From assembly GCA_963837105.1 (NCBI GenBank), contig CAWIMG010000018.1, positions 124,001 through 188,000 on the forward strand: 64,000 bases of DNA, in the 5' to 3' direction. The translations under genes and the position numbers were made by a program. The notes below the pieces were generated by a model, which saw nothing but the letters and a program-made list of their open reading frames with translations, was not told the DNA's origin and made no database searches. Position 1 is the first letter of the stretch; each line of letters begins with the position of its first letter. Below, piece after piece: positions 29,352-37,594 of the stretch. The stretch comes from UBA9676 sp963837105. GTDB lineage: Bacteria > Actinomycetota > Actinomycetes > Streptosporangiales > Streptosporangiaceae.

Positions 29352-29389
29352 CCGTGTGATCGCCAGCCCATGGGCTGGCGATCACACGG
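29352..29389 (+). terminator. 38-bp perfect palindrome after copy 2
   Basis: Each arm is 19 bp (left arm CCGTGTGATCGCCAGCCCA), no mismatches and no loop. It begins 2 bp after the copy 2 stop. Best read as a strong terminator; no T-run follows. Confidence 0.65.
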
Positions 29390-29404
29390 TCAACTTCCGG
29401 TAGA

Positions 29405-29485
29405 TCACGATGCGGACACAAGCATCACCGAAGTAACCCCTGCCGCGGTGATGAGCGTCCTAAGGTAAGACCGCCCATGAATTCC
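29405..29485 (+). promoter_or_regulatory. Shared upstream element, copy 3
   Basis: TCACGATGCGGACACAA at 29405-29421 as before copy 2, then CCTAAGGTAAGACCGCCCAT around 29459 and a second CTAAGGTC nearby. Lies between the palindrome and the copy 3 start. Confidence 0.5.
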
Positions 29486-29566
29486 TAAGGTCTTATTAAC
29501 GCTGCGGTGCCGCCGCGGTGGCGGCTGCCGCGTGCTTCCCGTCCAGCGACCGATGTGAGGGGATCC

Positions 29567-32344
29567 ATGCACACGCGGGGTGATTCGCGCGCTCATCACC
29601 GTTCTGGCCGGCGGCTGCTGCTCGCGCTGGCCGGGATCGCGCTCACACTGGGGATGCTGCCGGTGGCGGCAGGCGCCACGCCGGGCACGCGGGTGGCCCG
29701 TGCCCAGGCCGCCGTCGCCGCCCGGACCGACAGCGCGGCTTACGCCGACGACGTCACCGCCTCCGATGACAACCTGCGCACCGGCTGGGACCAGTCCGAG
29801 ACGGCGATGGGCCCGTCGGTCGTGCCGGGCTTCTCGACCCTGTTCGACACCAAGGTGGCCGGCTCGGTTTACGCCCAGCCACTGGTGGTCCCGGTCGCGT
29901 CCGGTTCCTCCTCGTCCACCGTGGTGGTCGCCACCGAGAACGACTACGTGTACGGGCTCAACCCCGGTACCGGTGCCATCAACTGGAGCGTCCACCTGGG
30001 CAACGCCTTCGTGATCGGCAAGTCCTCCGATCCGAAGCTGGCCAAGTGCGGCGACCTGACGCCGAACATCGGCATCACCGGCACCCCCACCTTCGACTCG
30101 GCCAACAACCACGTCTACTTCTTCGCCAACATCACCACCGGCAGCAACACGCCGAACTACTACCTGGTGGAACTGGATCCCAGCAACGGGACCGTGGTCC
30201 ACAAGACGCTGATCTCCGGTCACCCCAGCAACGACTCGGCGCTCAGCTTCAACGCCGCCTACCAGATGGAGCGGCCCGGCGTGCTGCTGCTCAACGGCTG
30301 GGTGTACGGCGCCTTCGCATCTCACTGCGACCACCAGCCCTACGTCGGTTACCTCGCGGGCGTGAACGTGTCCACCGACACACCCACCTTGTGGACCGAC
30401 GAGTCCAAGACCACCGGCGACATGGCGGGCATCTGGCAGGGCGGCGGCGGCCTGATGTCCGATGGCACGAGCATCTTCGTCACCTCGGGCAACGGCGTCT
30501 CCCCGGCGAAGGACCCCGGCAGCAAGCCACCGGGCACGATGGCCGAGTCGGTGATGCGGCTCCAGCCCAACTCCAGCGGCAGCCTGTCGGTCAAGGACTT
30601 CTTCAGCCCGGCCGACGCCCCCAAGCTCGACGCGGCCGACTCCGACTTCGGATCCGGCGGCCCGATCGGGTTCCCCGTCACCATGGGCAACTACCCGACC
30701 GTGCTGGCCCAGGCGGGCAAGATCGGCGTCATCTACCTGCTGAACCGGGCCAACCTCGGCGGCCGCGAGCAGGGCTCGAAGAACAGCGACAACGTGCTGT
30801 TCTACACCAAGAACTATGGCGGCCAGTACGGTCACCCGGCCTTCTTCGGTGACACCAGTGCCCTCACCCAGTCCAACGCCGGGACCAAGCCGGTCGCCAA
30901 CGACTTCATGTTCTACGTCGGCAAGAACGACGTAATGCGGGTGTTCCGGTTCGGCGTCGCCAGCAACAACAAGCCGGTCATCTCCGACGTCGGCAGCAGT
31001 TCGCTCACCTACGGCTTCAGTTCCGGCTCGCCGGTAGTGACCTCCAACGGAACCGACCCGGCCAGCGCTGTCGTCTGGGTGATCCAGGCCGCCGACGCCA
31101 CCGGCACCGGCGCCGAACTGGACGCCTACTCCCTCGGCAAGCTGGTCTCCAACGGGACGACGCCGTCCGCCTGCACGTCGAAGGCGGTCTGCGTGCTGAA
31201 GCCGATCTGGCACTCGCAGACCTTCACCGCGAGCAAGTTCTCCATCCCGGCGACCAGCAACGGCATCATCTACGCCGGCGACCGGAACGGCAACGTGTGG
31301 GCCTGGGGGCAGGCGCCGGCGTCGGCCGCGCCACTCGCGGCGGCCACCACCACCCTGCCGTCCACCACGGTCAACGCCACCACCTCCCGCACGGTATCCA
31401 TCACCGCCCGGCGGCCGACGGTGGTCACCGGCGTGTCCGCCAGCACCGGCGCCTCCAACGCCATCACCCCGGCCAGCCAGTTCACCATCGGCCAGGCAAC
31501 CCTGACGCCGAAGGGCAGCACCAGCGCGCACCCGGTGACGTTCCCGGTCAGCATGACCAAGGGGGACAAGCTCAGCGTGCCGGTGACCTTCCGGCCAGCC
31601 GCACCCGGCACCGCCGATGGCACCATCTCGTTCCGGCTGGCCAACGGGCGGGTCCGGATCGTGCCGGTGACCGGCACCGGGGCCAGGGCCGGCCTGTACT
31701 CCGACCCCGCCGCGGTGGCGTTCCCGCTGTCCACCGACTGGGGGCTGGGCGCGGTTCCGCTCGGAGTCCAGGTGCCGGAACTGATCGACATCATCAACGG
31801 CGGCAGCACCACGGTCACGGTGCGCTCGGTCAGTACGCCGTCCGCCCCGTTCGCCGCAGCCAACCTGCCCACGCCCGGCCAGACGCTGGTCCCCGGCCAG
31901 GCGCTGGTGGTGGCAATGACCTACACGCCCACCCAGGTGGGTCCCGCGCACGGCTCGCTGTCCATCACCGACAGCACCGGGAAGACGCTGACCGTGCCGC
32001 TGTCCGGCGTCGGCACCGGCGACCAGAGCCAGGTGCGGGCGACCCAGTCGGCCATCGGCTACGGCTCGGTCCCGGTCGGCACCACCGTCACCAAGACGGT
32101 GCACATCCTGAACACCGGCACCGTGCCCGCCACCGTGAGCGTGCCGGTCCCGCCGCTGCCGCCGTTCCATTCGCGCTACCGGGTGTTCGCCGGCACGCCC
32201 TTCAACCCCGGCTACGACCTGGCCATCCCGATCATGTTCAGCCCGACCGCGAAGGGGACGTTCACCTTCCACTACGTGTTCCGCTGGCGGGACCGGCTGG
32301 GTGTCCACTCCCTGACGGTCGTGCTGACCGGGAAGGGCGTGTAA
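29567..32344 (+). CDS. Secreted PQQ-like propeller/choice-of-anchor-D protein, copy 3 (intact)
   Basis: 925 aa, the only uninterrupted member of the array. GTGAGGGG precedes the ATG at 29567. Signal peptide about 1-50 (LLLALAGIALTLGMLPVAAG). Propeller about 60-580 with VVVATENDYVYGLNPGTGAI, NIGITGTPTFDSANNHVYFF, MERPGVLLLNGWVYGAFASH, FVTSGNGVSPAKDPG, LDAADSDFGSGGPIGFPVTM and NRANLGGREQGS. Three Ig-like ASH domains about 590-925, each with an FxP.. TPTQ/KGT strand, ending FNPGYDLAIPIMFSPTAKGT. No anchor motif, so presumably exported and free or wall-associated through the Ig domains. No PQQ-ligand residues can be assigned, so a cofactor is not claimed. Confidence 0.88.
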   Translation: MHTRGDSRAHHRSGRRLLLALAGIALTLGMLPVAAGATPGTRVARAQAAVAARTDSAAYADDVTASDDNLRTGWDQSETAMGPSVVPGFSTLFDTKVAGSVYAQPLVVPVASGSSSSTVVVATENDYVYGLNPGTGAINWSVHLGNAFVIGKSSDPKLAKCGDLTPNIGITGTPTFDSANNHVYFFANITTGSNTPNYYLVELDPSNGTVVHKTLISGHPSNDSALSFNAAYQMERPGVLLLNGWVYGAFASHCDHQPYVGYLAGVNVSTDTPTLWTDESKTTGDMAGIWQGGGGLMSDGTSIFVTSGNGVSPAKDPGSKPPGTMAESVMRLQPNSSGSLSVKDFFSPADAPKLDAADSDFGSGGPIGFPVTMGNYPTVLAQAGKIGVIYLLNRANLGGREQGSKNSDNVLFYTKNYGGQYGHPAFFGDTSALTQSNAGTKPVANDFMFYVGKNDVMRVFRFGVASNNKPVISDVGSSSLTYGFSSGSPVVTSNGTDPASAVVWVIQAADATGTGAELDAYSLGKLVSNGTTPSACTSKAVCVLKPIWHSQTFTASKFSIPATSNGIIYAGDRNGNVWAWGQAPASAAPLAAATTTLPSTTVNATTSRTVSITARRPTVVTGVSASTGASNAITPASQFTIGQATLTPKGSTSAHPVTFPVSMTKGDKLSVPVTFRPAAPGTADGTISFRLANGRVRIVPVTGTGARAGLYSDPAAVAFPLSTDWGLGAVPLGVQVPELIDIINGGSTTVTVRSVSTPSAPFAAANLPTPGQTLVPGQALVVAMTYTPTQVGPAHGSLSITDSTGKTLTVPLSGVGTGDQSQVRATQSAIGYGSVPVGTTVTKTVHILNTGTVPATVSVPVPPLPPFHSRYRVFAGTPFNPGYDLAIPIMFSPTAKGTFTFHYVFRWRDRLGVHSLTVVLTGKGV

Positions 32345-32360
32345 GCGCCGTCCGGCTGCC

Positions 32361-32390
32361 CTGACCCGCCCGGGGCCCCGGGCCGGTCAG
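32361..32390. terminator. Bidirectional terminator after copy 3
   Basis: 30-bp inverted repeat with one mismatch, arms CTGACCCGCCCGGGG and CCCCGGGCCGGTCAG, between two convergent genes. Confidence 0.55.
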
Positions 32391-32662
32391 GACCCGGCGG
32401 TGGGCACCCCGCCGTCACCTAGTCCCTGCTCGGCCTCCTGCCGGGAGAGCGCCTTGATCAGCCGCTCGATCTTGTCCGGGCCGTCCGGAGCGGCCCGGCC
32501 GGTCCGCTCCGCATAGACCGCCGCGCCGAGGTCACGGAACATGGCGTCAGCCTGCCGCCGCGCCTGCACCTGGTCGAGCTTGGCCCGGCCCTCCTGAGCC
32601 GCTTCCTGGGTCTTCTGGGCCAGCTGATTGGCCTGCTCCCGCATCCGGTCCATCAGTCCCAT
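32387..32662 (-). CDS. Small coiled-coil protein of unknown function
   Basis: 91 aa: MGLMDRMREQANQLAQKTQE then AAQEGRAKLDQVQARRQADA, a long amphipathic helix, and a C-terminal helix DKIERLIKALSRQEAEQG. No membrane segment. Similar short proteins are widespread in actinobacteria without assigned function. A GGAGGAC lies before the ATG. Divergent from the sulfite reductase operon. Confidence 0.7.
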   Translation of the reverse strand: MGLMDRMREQANQLAQKTQEAAQEGRAKLDQVQARRQADAMFRDLGAAVYAERTGRAAPDGPDKIERLIKALSRQEAEQGLGDGGVPTAGS

Positions 32663-32810
32663 GCCGTCCTCCGTGCGGTCGCGCTCCTGTCACCAGAGTA
32701 GGCCGGGCCATGAGCCTGCCCGGCCTCGGCGGCCTGGTACTGTCGAGCCACATGTCGTGACCGCCACCGGCAGGCCATGCCCGCTGGTCCCGGCCCGGAG
32801 AGGACCCCGC

Positions 32811-32912
32811 GTGAGCCGCACCACCGGCAGCCGCCCGCTCGTGCTGCTCGTGTGCCGCCGTCACGTCGATCTGCTGCGCGTCTCCAGCGCTGTCTGTCAT
32901 TCCTGCTGCTGA
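32811..32912 (+). CDS. Cysteine-rich leader peptide of the sulfite reductase operon
   Basis: 33 codons, GTG start with GGAGAGG at 32797-32803. The C-terminal half reads CRRHVDLLRVSSAVCHSCC and ends at TGA 32910-32912, 78 bp before the sulfite reductase ATG. Actinobacterial leaders with a conserved RRHVDL-R-SS core and terminal cysteines occur ahead of sulfur-assimilation genes, and in mycobacteria a Cys-rich upstream ORF attenuates the sirA locus in response to cysteine. The likely role is therefore cis regulation through ribosome stalling at Cys codons when cysteine is short. I did not resolve the alternative RNA stems. Confidence 0.8.
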   Translation: MSRTTGSRPLVLLVCRRHVDLLRVSSAVCHSCC

Positions 32913-32990
32913 CCCAGTCCCCCGCGCTGCCCTCGGCCCCGCCCGGCGCACGAGGCTGCCGCGTCCGCCGCAGCAGAAGGAACCACCGAC

Positions 32991-34631
32991 ATGCCATCCC
33001 CCTCCCGACGGGGCCAGGGCCAGTGGGCTCTGGGCCACCTTGAGCCGCTGAACGCGGCCGAACGATTCAAGAAAGACGACGACGGGCTGCACGTCCGTGA
33101 CCGGATCATCAACCGCTACGCGGTCTCCGGCTTCGACTCGATCGACTCGTCCGACCTGCGGGGCCGGTTCCGCTGGTGGGGCCTGTACACCCAGCGCCGC
33201 CCGGGCATCGCGGGCGGCAGCACCGGGGCGCTGGACGACGCCGAGATCGAGGCGCCCTACTTCATGATGCGGGTACGCATCCCCGGCGGCCAGCTGACCG
33301 CGGAGCAGTTGCGCACGGTGGCCGGGATCGCCAAGGAGTACGGCCGCGACCTGGCCGACATCACCGACCGGCAGAACGTCCAGTACCACTGGCTGTCCAT
33401 CCAGGAGGTGCCCGCGATCTGGGCGCGGCTGGAAGCGGTGGGCCTGTCCAGCCGGCAGGCCTGCGGTGACGTGCCGCGGAACATCCTGGGCTGCCCGGTG
33501 GCCGGCCTCGACGCCGGCGAGATCCTGGACGCCACGCCAGTGCTGCGCGCCACCGAGGAGGTGGCCAGCACCCAGCCGGGTTTCACGAACCTGCCGCGCA
33601 AGTACAAGACCACCATCACCGGCTGCTCCTGGCTGTGCACCGAGCCCGAGATCAACGATGTCTCGTTCGCGGGTGTCCGCGGCCCGGGCGGGGTGCCCGG
33701 CTTCGACCTGTGGGTCGGCGGCGGGCTGTCCACCAACCCCATGCTGGCCCAGCGGCTCGGCGTGTTCGTGCAACCGGACCAGGTGCCGGCTGTCTGGGCC
33801 GCGGTGACCAGCCTGTTCCGTGACTACGGCTACCGGCGCCTGCGCGGCCGGGCCCGGCTGAAATTCCTGGTCGCCGACTGGGGCACGGAGCGGTTCCGGG
33901 ATGTGCTGGAGCAGGAGTACCTGGGCGGCACGCTGCCGGACGGGCCCGCCGCTGACCTGCCGCCGCCCGGCGAGCGCGACCACATCGGCGTGCACCGGCA
34001 GCGGGACGAGCGCTACTACCTGGGCGTGGCACCGAGTGTGGGCCGGACCTCGGGCACCGTGCTGTGGCAGGTGGCCGACCTAGCAGAAGCCTATGGCTCC
34101 GGCCGGGTGCGGCTGACCGCCCAGCAGAAGCTGCTCATCCTGGATGTGCCCGGCAGCCAGGTGAGCGAACTGTCGGCGGAACTGGCCGCCCGCGACCTGC
34201 CGGTCACCCCGACGACGTTCCGGCGCGGCACCATGGCCTGCACCGGGATCGAGTTCTGCAAGCTGGCCGTGGTGGAGACCAAGCAGCGGGCCGCGGACCT
34301 GCACGCCGAACTCCACCGGCGGCTGCCCGGCTTCGACACCCCGATCAGCATCAACGTCAACGGCTGCCCCAACTCCTGCGCCCGGTTCCAGATCGCCGAC
34401 ATCGGGCTGAAGGGCGCGATCACCGATGGTGGCGAGGGGTTCCAGGTGCACCTGGGCGGCTCGCTCGGGGCCGACCCCGGGTTCGGCCGCAAGCTGCGCG
34501 GCCTGAAGGTGACCGCCGACGCGCTGCCCGGCTACGTCGAGCGGGTGCTCCGCAACTACCTCGCCGACCGGGCCGACGGCGAGCAGTTCGCGGCCTGGGC
34601 CCGCCGCGCCAGCCCGGAACTGCTGACATGA
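32991..34631 (+). CDS. sir: Ferredoxin-dependent sulfite (or nitrite) reductase
   Basis: 546 aa. Two SiR half-domains, with the 4Fe-4S/siroheme cysteines in ACTGIEFCKLAVVETK and NVNGCPNSCARF. Substrate-site segments include ITDRQNVQYHWLSI and FTNLPRKYKTTITGCSWLC. Reduces sulfite to sulfide with six ferredoxin electrons in the cytosol. Sulfite is favoured over nitrite because of the Cys leader upstream and siroheme genes downstream with no nitrate genes. The next gene overlaps its stop by ATGA. Confidence 0.93.
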   Translation: MPSPSRRGQGQWALGHLEPLNAAERFKKDDDGLHVRDRIINRYAVSGFDSIDSSDLRGRFRWWGLYTQRRPGIAGGSTGALDDAEIEAPYFMMRVRIPGGQLTAEQLRTVAGIAKEYGRDLADITDRQNVQYHWLSIQEVPAIWARLEAVGLSSRQACGDVPRNILGCPVAGLDAGEILDATPVLRATEEVASTQPGFTNLPRKYKTTITGCSWLCTEPEINDVSFAGVRGPGGVPGFDLWVGGGLSTNPMLAQRLGVFVQPDQVPAVWAAVTSLFRDYGYRRLRGRARLKFLVADWGTERFRDVLEQEYLGGTLPDGPAADLPPPGERDHIGVHRQRDERYYLGVAPSVGRTSGTVLWQVADLAEAYGSGRVRLTAQQKLLILDVPGSQVSELSAELAARDLPVTPTTFRRGTMACTGIEFCKLAVVETKQRAADLHAELHRRLPGFDTPISINVNGCPNSCARFQIADIGLKGAITDGGEGFQVHLGGSLGADPGFGRKLRGLKVTADALPGYVERVLRNYLADRADGEQFAAWARRASPELLT

Positions 34632-34783
34632 GCGGCGAGCCGGCGGGCGGGCGGCAGATCCCGTTCTACTGCCCGTACTGCGGCGAGGAGGACCTGCGCC
34701 CGGCCGGGCCGGAGGGCGGCAGCTGGCGCTGCGGCTCCTGCGCGCGGGCGTTCCAGCTCCGCTTCACCGGGGTGGCACCATGA
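34628..34783 (+). CDS. Small zinc-ribbon protein of the sulfite reductase operon
   Basis: 51 aa, ATG inside the reductase stop codon. FYCPYCGEEDLRP and WRCGSCARAFQLRF form a CPxC / CxxC zinc knuckle. The gene overlaps the next by 4 bp, so its translation is locked to both neighbours. Conserved at this place in actinomycete sulfite reductase operons but without known function; a chaperone or metal-site role for the reductase is only a guess. Confidence 0.8.
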   Translation: MSGEPAGGRQIPFYCPYCGEEDLRPAGPEGGSWRCGSCARAFQLRFTGVAP

Positions 34784-36009
34784 CCTACCCGCTGATGCTG
34801 GACGTGACCGGCCGCAAGGTGGTGGTGGCCGGCGGCGGCCAGGTGGCACTGCGCCGGGTCCGGGCGCTGCTGGCGGCCGGCGCGGTGGTCCACGTGGTGG
34901 CGCCACGGGTGGCACCCGAACTGGCCGCCCTTCCGGTCACCACCGACCGGCGGCCCTACCGCGACGGCGACCTGGCCGGGGCCTGGCTGGTGCACGCCGC
35001 CACCAGTGACCCGGCGGTCAACACCGCCATCGCCATGGCGGCCGAACGCCTGCGGATCTGGTGCGCACGTGCCGACGACGCGAGCCGTTCGCGGGCCTGG
35101 ACCCCGGCGGTGACCCGGCACGGGGAGGTCACGGTGGCCGTGACCGCCGGCGGTGACCCGCGCCGGTCACAGCGGCTGCGCTCGGCCATCGCGCTGGCGC
35201 TGGCCGAAGGCAGCCTGCCGGTGCGGCCACAGCGCCCGCAGGCCCGCCACCGCACGGCCGGTCCCGTCATGGGCTCGGTGGCACTGGTGGGCGGCGGGCC
35301 TGGCGACCCTGGGCTGCTGACGGTGCGTGGCCGGCGGCTGCTGGCCGAGGCCGACGTGGTGGTCGCCGACCGGCTGGGGCCCAGGGACGTGCTGGCCGAC
35401 CTCGGCCCGGAGGTCGAGGTCATCGACGTGGGCAAGGCCCCCGCCACGCCGCACCTGTCCCAGCCGGAGATCAGCGCACTGCTGGTGGACCGGGCCCGGG
35501 CCGGCCAGCGGGTGGTCCGGCTCAAGGGCGGCGACCCGTTCGTGTTCGGCCGCGGCGGCGAGGAGGCGCTCGCCTGTGTCCGGGCCGGGGTGCCGTTCAC
35601 GGTGGTGCCCGGGGTGACCAGCGCGGTCGCGGTGCCCGCCTGCGCCGGCATCCCGGTCACCCACCGCGGCATCACCCAGGACTTCGCGGTGGTGTCCGCC
35701 CACCTCGACCCGTCTCACCCGGGTGCGACCGTGGACTGGGCGGCGCTCGCCACCGGGCCGGGCACGCTGGTGCTGCTGATGGCGGTCGCCCGGCTGACCG
35801 AGGTGAGCCGGGAACTGGTCAAGCGCGGCCGGGCTGCCACCACCCCGGTGGCGGTGATCAGCGACGGCACCACCAGCCGGGAGCGGGTGCTGGTGTCCAC
35901 CCTGGGCCAGGTCGCCGGCGAAGCGGCGGCGGCGGGCCTGCGGCCCCCCGCGGTGGTCGTGATCGGCGATGTGATCCGGCTGCGGGCGGCGCTCGGCCAT
36001 GTGGCCTAG
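34780..36009 (+). CDS. cobA: Siroheme synthase: precorrin-2 dehydrogenase fused to uroporphyrinogen-III C-methyltransferase
   Basis: 409 aa. Residues 1-150 are the NAD-binding precorrin-2 dehydrogenase part (VVVAGGGQVALRRVRALLAA). Residues 165-409 are the SAM-dependent methyltransferase (VALVGGGPGDPGLLTVRGRR, LKGGDPFVFGRGGEEALACV, VPGVTSAVAVPACAGIPVTH). Together they turn uroporphyrinogen III into sirohydrochlorin for the siroheme of the upstream reductase. The N-part has no obvious chelatase function of its own, and a separate chelatase gene follows. Confidence 0.92.
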   Translation: MTYPLMLDVTGRKVVVAGGGQVALRRVRALLAAGAVVHVVAPRVAPELAALPVTTDRRPYRDGDLAGAWLVHAATSDPAVNTAIAMAAERLRIWCARADDASRSRAWTPAVTRHGEVTVAVTAGGDPRRSQRLRSAIALALAEGSLPVRPQRPQARHRTAGPVMGSVALVGGGPGDPGLLTVRGRRLLAEADVVVADRLGPRDVLADLGPEVEVIDVGKAPATPHLSQPEISALLVDRARAGQRVVRLKGGDPFVFGRGGEEALACVRAGVPFTVVPGVTSAVAVPACAGIPVTHRGITQDFAVVSAHLDPSHPGATVDWAALATGPGTLVLLMAVARLTEVSRELVKRGRAATTPVAVISDGTTSRERVLVSTLGQVAGEAAAAGLRPPAVVVIGDVIRLRAALGHVA

Positions 36010-36033
36010 CACATCCCCTGGCCGGCGCCGGGA

Positions 36034-36951
36034 ATGAGCCGCCCGGTGCTGCTGGCCGTGGCCCACGGCAGCCGCGGCCACCGCGCCCAGGCCGCGGTCC
36101 GGTCCCTGGCCGCGGGGGTCGGTGCCCTGGCCCCCGGCATCGACGTGCGGGCCGCTTTCCTGCAGCAGGCCCGGCCGTCCCTGGCGGAGGCGCTGGCGGT
36201 GGCCGGGCCAGCGGGGACGATCGTGCCGTTGCTGCTCGCGGCGGGCTACCACCTGAGCCAGGACATCGCCCCCGCGGCGGCCCGGGCGGGGCTGGGGCTG
36301 GCCGGCCCGCTCGGGCCCGATCCCCGGCTGGTCACTGCCCTGGCGGACCGGCTGGCCGCGGCCGGGGTACCGGACGGGGCCCCGGTGGTGCTGGCCGCCG
36401 CCGGGTCGGCCGGCCCGGCGGCCCGCGCCGCGGCCGGGCGCCAGGCGGCGCTGCTGGCCGCCCACCGGCGGGCACCGGTGCTGGCCGGGTTCGCCACGGC
36501 CGGCCGTCCCACGGTCACCGAGGCGGTCGCCGCCCTGGCCGGCCCGGCCGCCGGGCCGGTGGCGGTCGCGGCCTACCTGCTGGCGCCCGGCGAGTTCCAC
36601 GACCGGCTGGCCGCCACCGGCGCCGCCTGGGTCAGCGAACCGCTGGCCGGGCATCCCGCCGTCGCAGCGCTCGTGCTGGACCGTTATGTGCTGGCCAGAA
36701 GCCGGCGTAGCTGCCTCTTATGCCGCCTTAACCCTGGTGTTCCTAACCTGGCGGGCAGCGGATCGGGGTCCCGCGCGGTTGCCCATGTGCTCCGGAACCG
36801 TGCTGCGCACCAGGCACGCCGGGGACTCCCGCTCCCCCGGCGTGCCGGGGCGTCACGTGCGCTGGGTGCGGGGGCACCGCCGTTCGGAATAAGGAAGCCG
36901 GGCCGCCCGGAACAGCTGCCCGCAGGACCGCCATCGCGGGCCTGGACATGA
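36034..36951 (+). CDS. Sirohydrochlorin ferrochelatase-like protein with anomalous C-terminal extension
   Basis: The first 220 residues are a CbiX/SirB chelatase: VLLAVAHGSRGHRAQAAVRS (active-site His), IVPLLLAAGYHLSQDIAPAA and VAAYLLAPGEFHDRLAATGA. It inserts iron into sirohydrochlorin and so ends the siroheme path. After LVLDRY (about 36690) the frame runs on for 85 Arg/Gly/Pro-rich residues across a terminator hairpin to 36951, which is not family-like. A frame one base away would stop at TAG 36708-36710 (ending QKPA), so a small indel near 36690 probably created the extension. Confidence 0.8.
   Translation: MSRPVLLAVAHGSRGHRAQAAVRSLAAGVGALAPGIDVRAAFLQQARPSLAEALAVAGPAGTIVPLLLAAGYHLSQDIAPAAARAGLGLAGPLGPDPRLVTALADRLAAAGVPDGAPVVLAAAGSAGPAARAAAGRQAALLAAHRRAPVLAGFATAGRPTVTEAVAALAGPAAGPVAVAAYLLAPGEFHDRLAATGAAWVSEPLAGHPAVAALVLDRYVLARSRRSCLLCRLNPGVPNLAGSGSGSRAVAHVLRNRAAHQARRGLPLPRRAGASRALGAGAPPFGIRKPGRPEQLPAGPPSRAWT
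36814..36845 (+). terminator. Hairpin terminator of the sulfite/siroheme operon
   Basis: 11-bp stem GCACGCCGGGG / CCCCGGCGTGC with a 10-nt loop. It lies inside the run-on part of the chelatase frame, which argues that the real coding end is upstream. Confidence 0.6.
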
Positions 36952-36965
36952 CACAATCGACTCGC

Positions 36966-37319
36966 GTCGCCGCCGCCTACCTGGCGGTGGACCTGCACGT
37001 CGTCTGCGATAACTACGCCACCCACAAGCACAGCGACGTCAGAGCCTGGCTGGCGAAGAACCCTCGGGTCACCCTGCACTTCACCCCGACCGGCTGCTCC
37101 TGGCTGAACCTGGTCGAGTGCTTCTTCTCCGTCATCACCCGCCAGGCCATCCGCCGCGGTTCATTCACCTCAGTCCGCCAGCTCACCGGCGCCATCGGCG
37201 CGTTCATCGACTCAGGGAACGCCCACCCGCACCCGTTCGCCTGGACCAAGGACGCCGACGAGATCCTCGCCAGCATCAACCACGCGAAGACTAAAACAAG
37301 CGTCCTTACAGACCACTAG
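36966..37319 (+). mobile_element. IS630-family element fragment (3' third)
   Basis: From GTCGCCGCCGCCTAC onward the sequence is almost identical to 46815-47171 of the full-length copy and ends at the same GACCACTAG boundary. It encodes the C-terminal 113 residues of the transposase (VCDNYATHKHSDVRAWLAKN, WLNLVECFFSVITRQAIRRG). It keeps the catalytic Glu codon GAG at 37116-37118 that the full-length copy has lost. Differences in the encoded protein are few: P to L, W to G and R to H besides the Glu site. 5' two thirds missing, so inactive. Confidence 0.88.
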
Positions 37320-37466
37320 CGGTTATTTCCGGATATGGGGAGATGGCCCGTTACGCGTGACAGCTGGCAACTGCCGTTCCCGGCGGAAAATTCAGCACCC
37401 ATTTCCCGTCCGGCCATTGCGCTGGCCGGACGGATCCTTGCCCGGCTGTGCCCGCTGTCTTACGCT

Positions 37467-37594
37467 GCCCGGGATTGCCTGGCCCGGGATTAGCTCGCCC
37501 GGGATTAGCTGGCCCAGGATTAGCTGGCCCGGGATTAGCTGGTGCTGGATTGGCTGGTGCTGCCCGGGTTTGCTGGTGCTGCCCGGGATTGCCG
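37467..37594 (+). repeat. 15-bp minisatellite
   Basis: Five units of GCCCGGGATTAGCTG (37467-37541, one or two changes each), a sixth variant, then two 19-bp units GTGCTGCCCGGGTTTGCTG and GTGCTGCCCGGGATTGCCG. The tract sits in a gene-free stretch (37320-37729). It gives proline/alanine-glycine frames on both strands but no credible start, so no protein is called. Confidence 0.8.

Noticed and set aside
29405..32308. 967-aa frame on the minus strand opposite propeller copy 3
   Set aside because: It mirrors the third-position GC of the real plus-strand gene and its translation is His/Gly/Arg-rich without any domain.
29567..32344. True PQQ-dependent dehydrogenase
   Set aside because: No disulfide-ring Cys pair, no PQQ-ligand Asp/Glu pattern and no membrane or cytochrome module; only the propeller fold is supported.
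37467..37594. CRISPR array
   Set aside because: Repeat units are 15 bp and contiguous, without spacers, and no cas genes are present.
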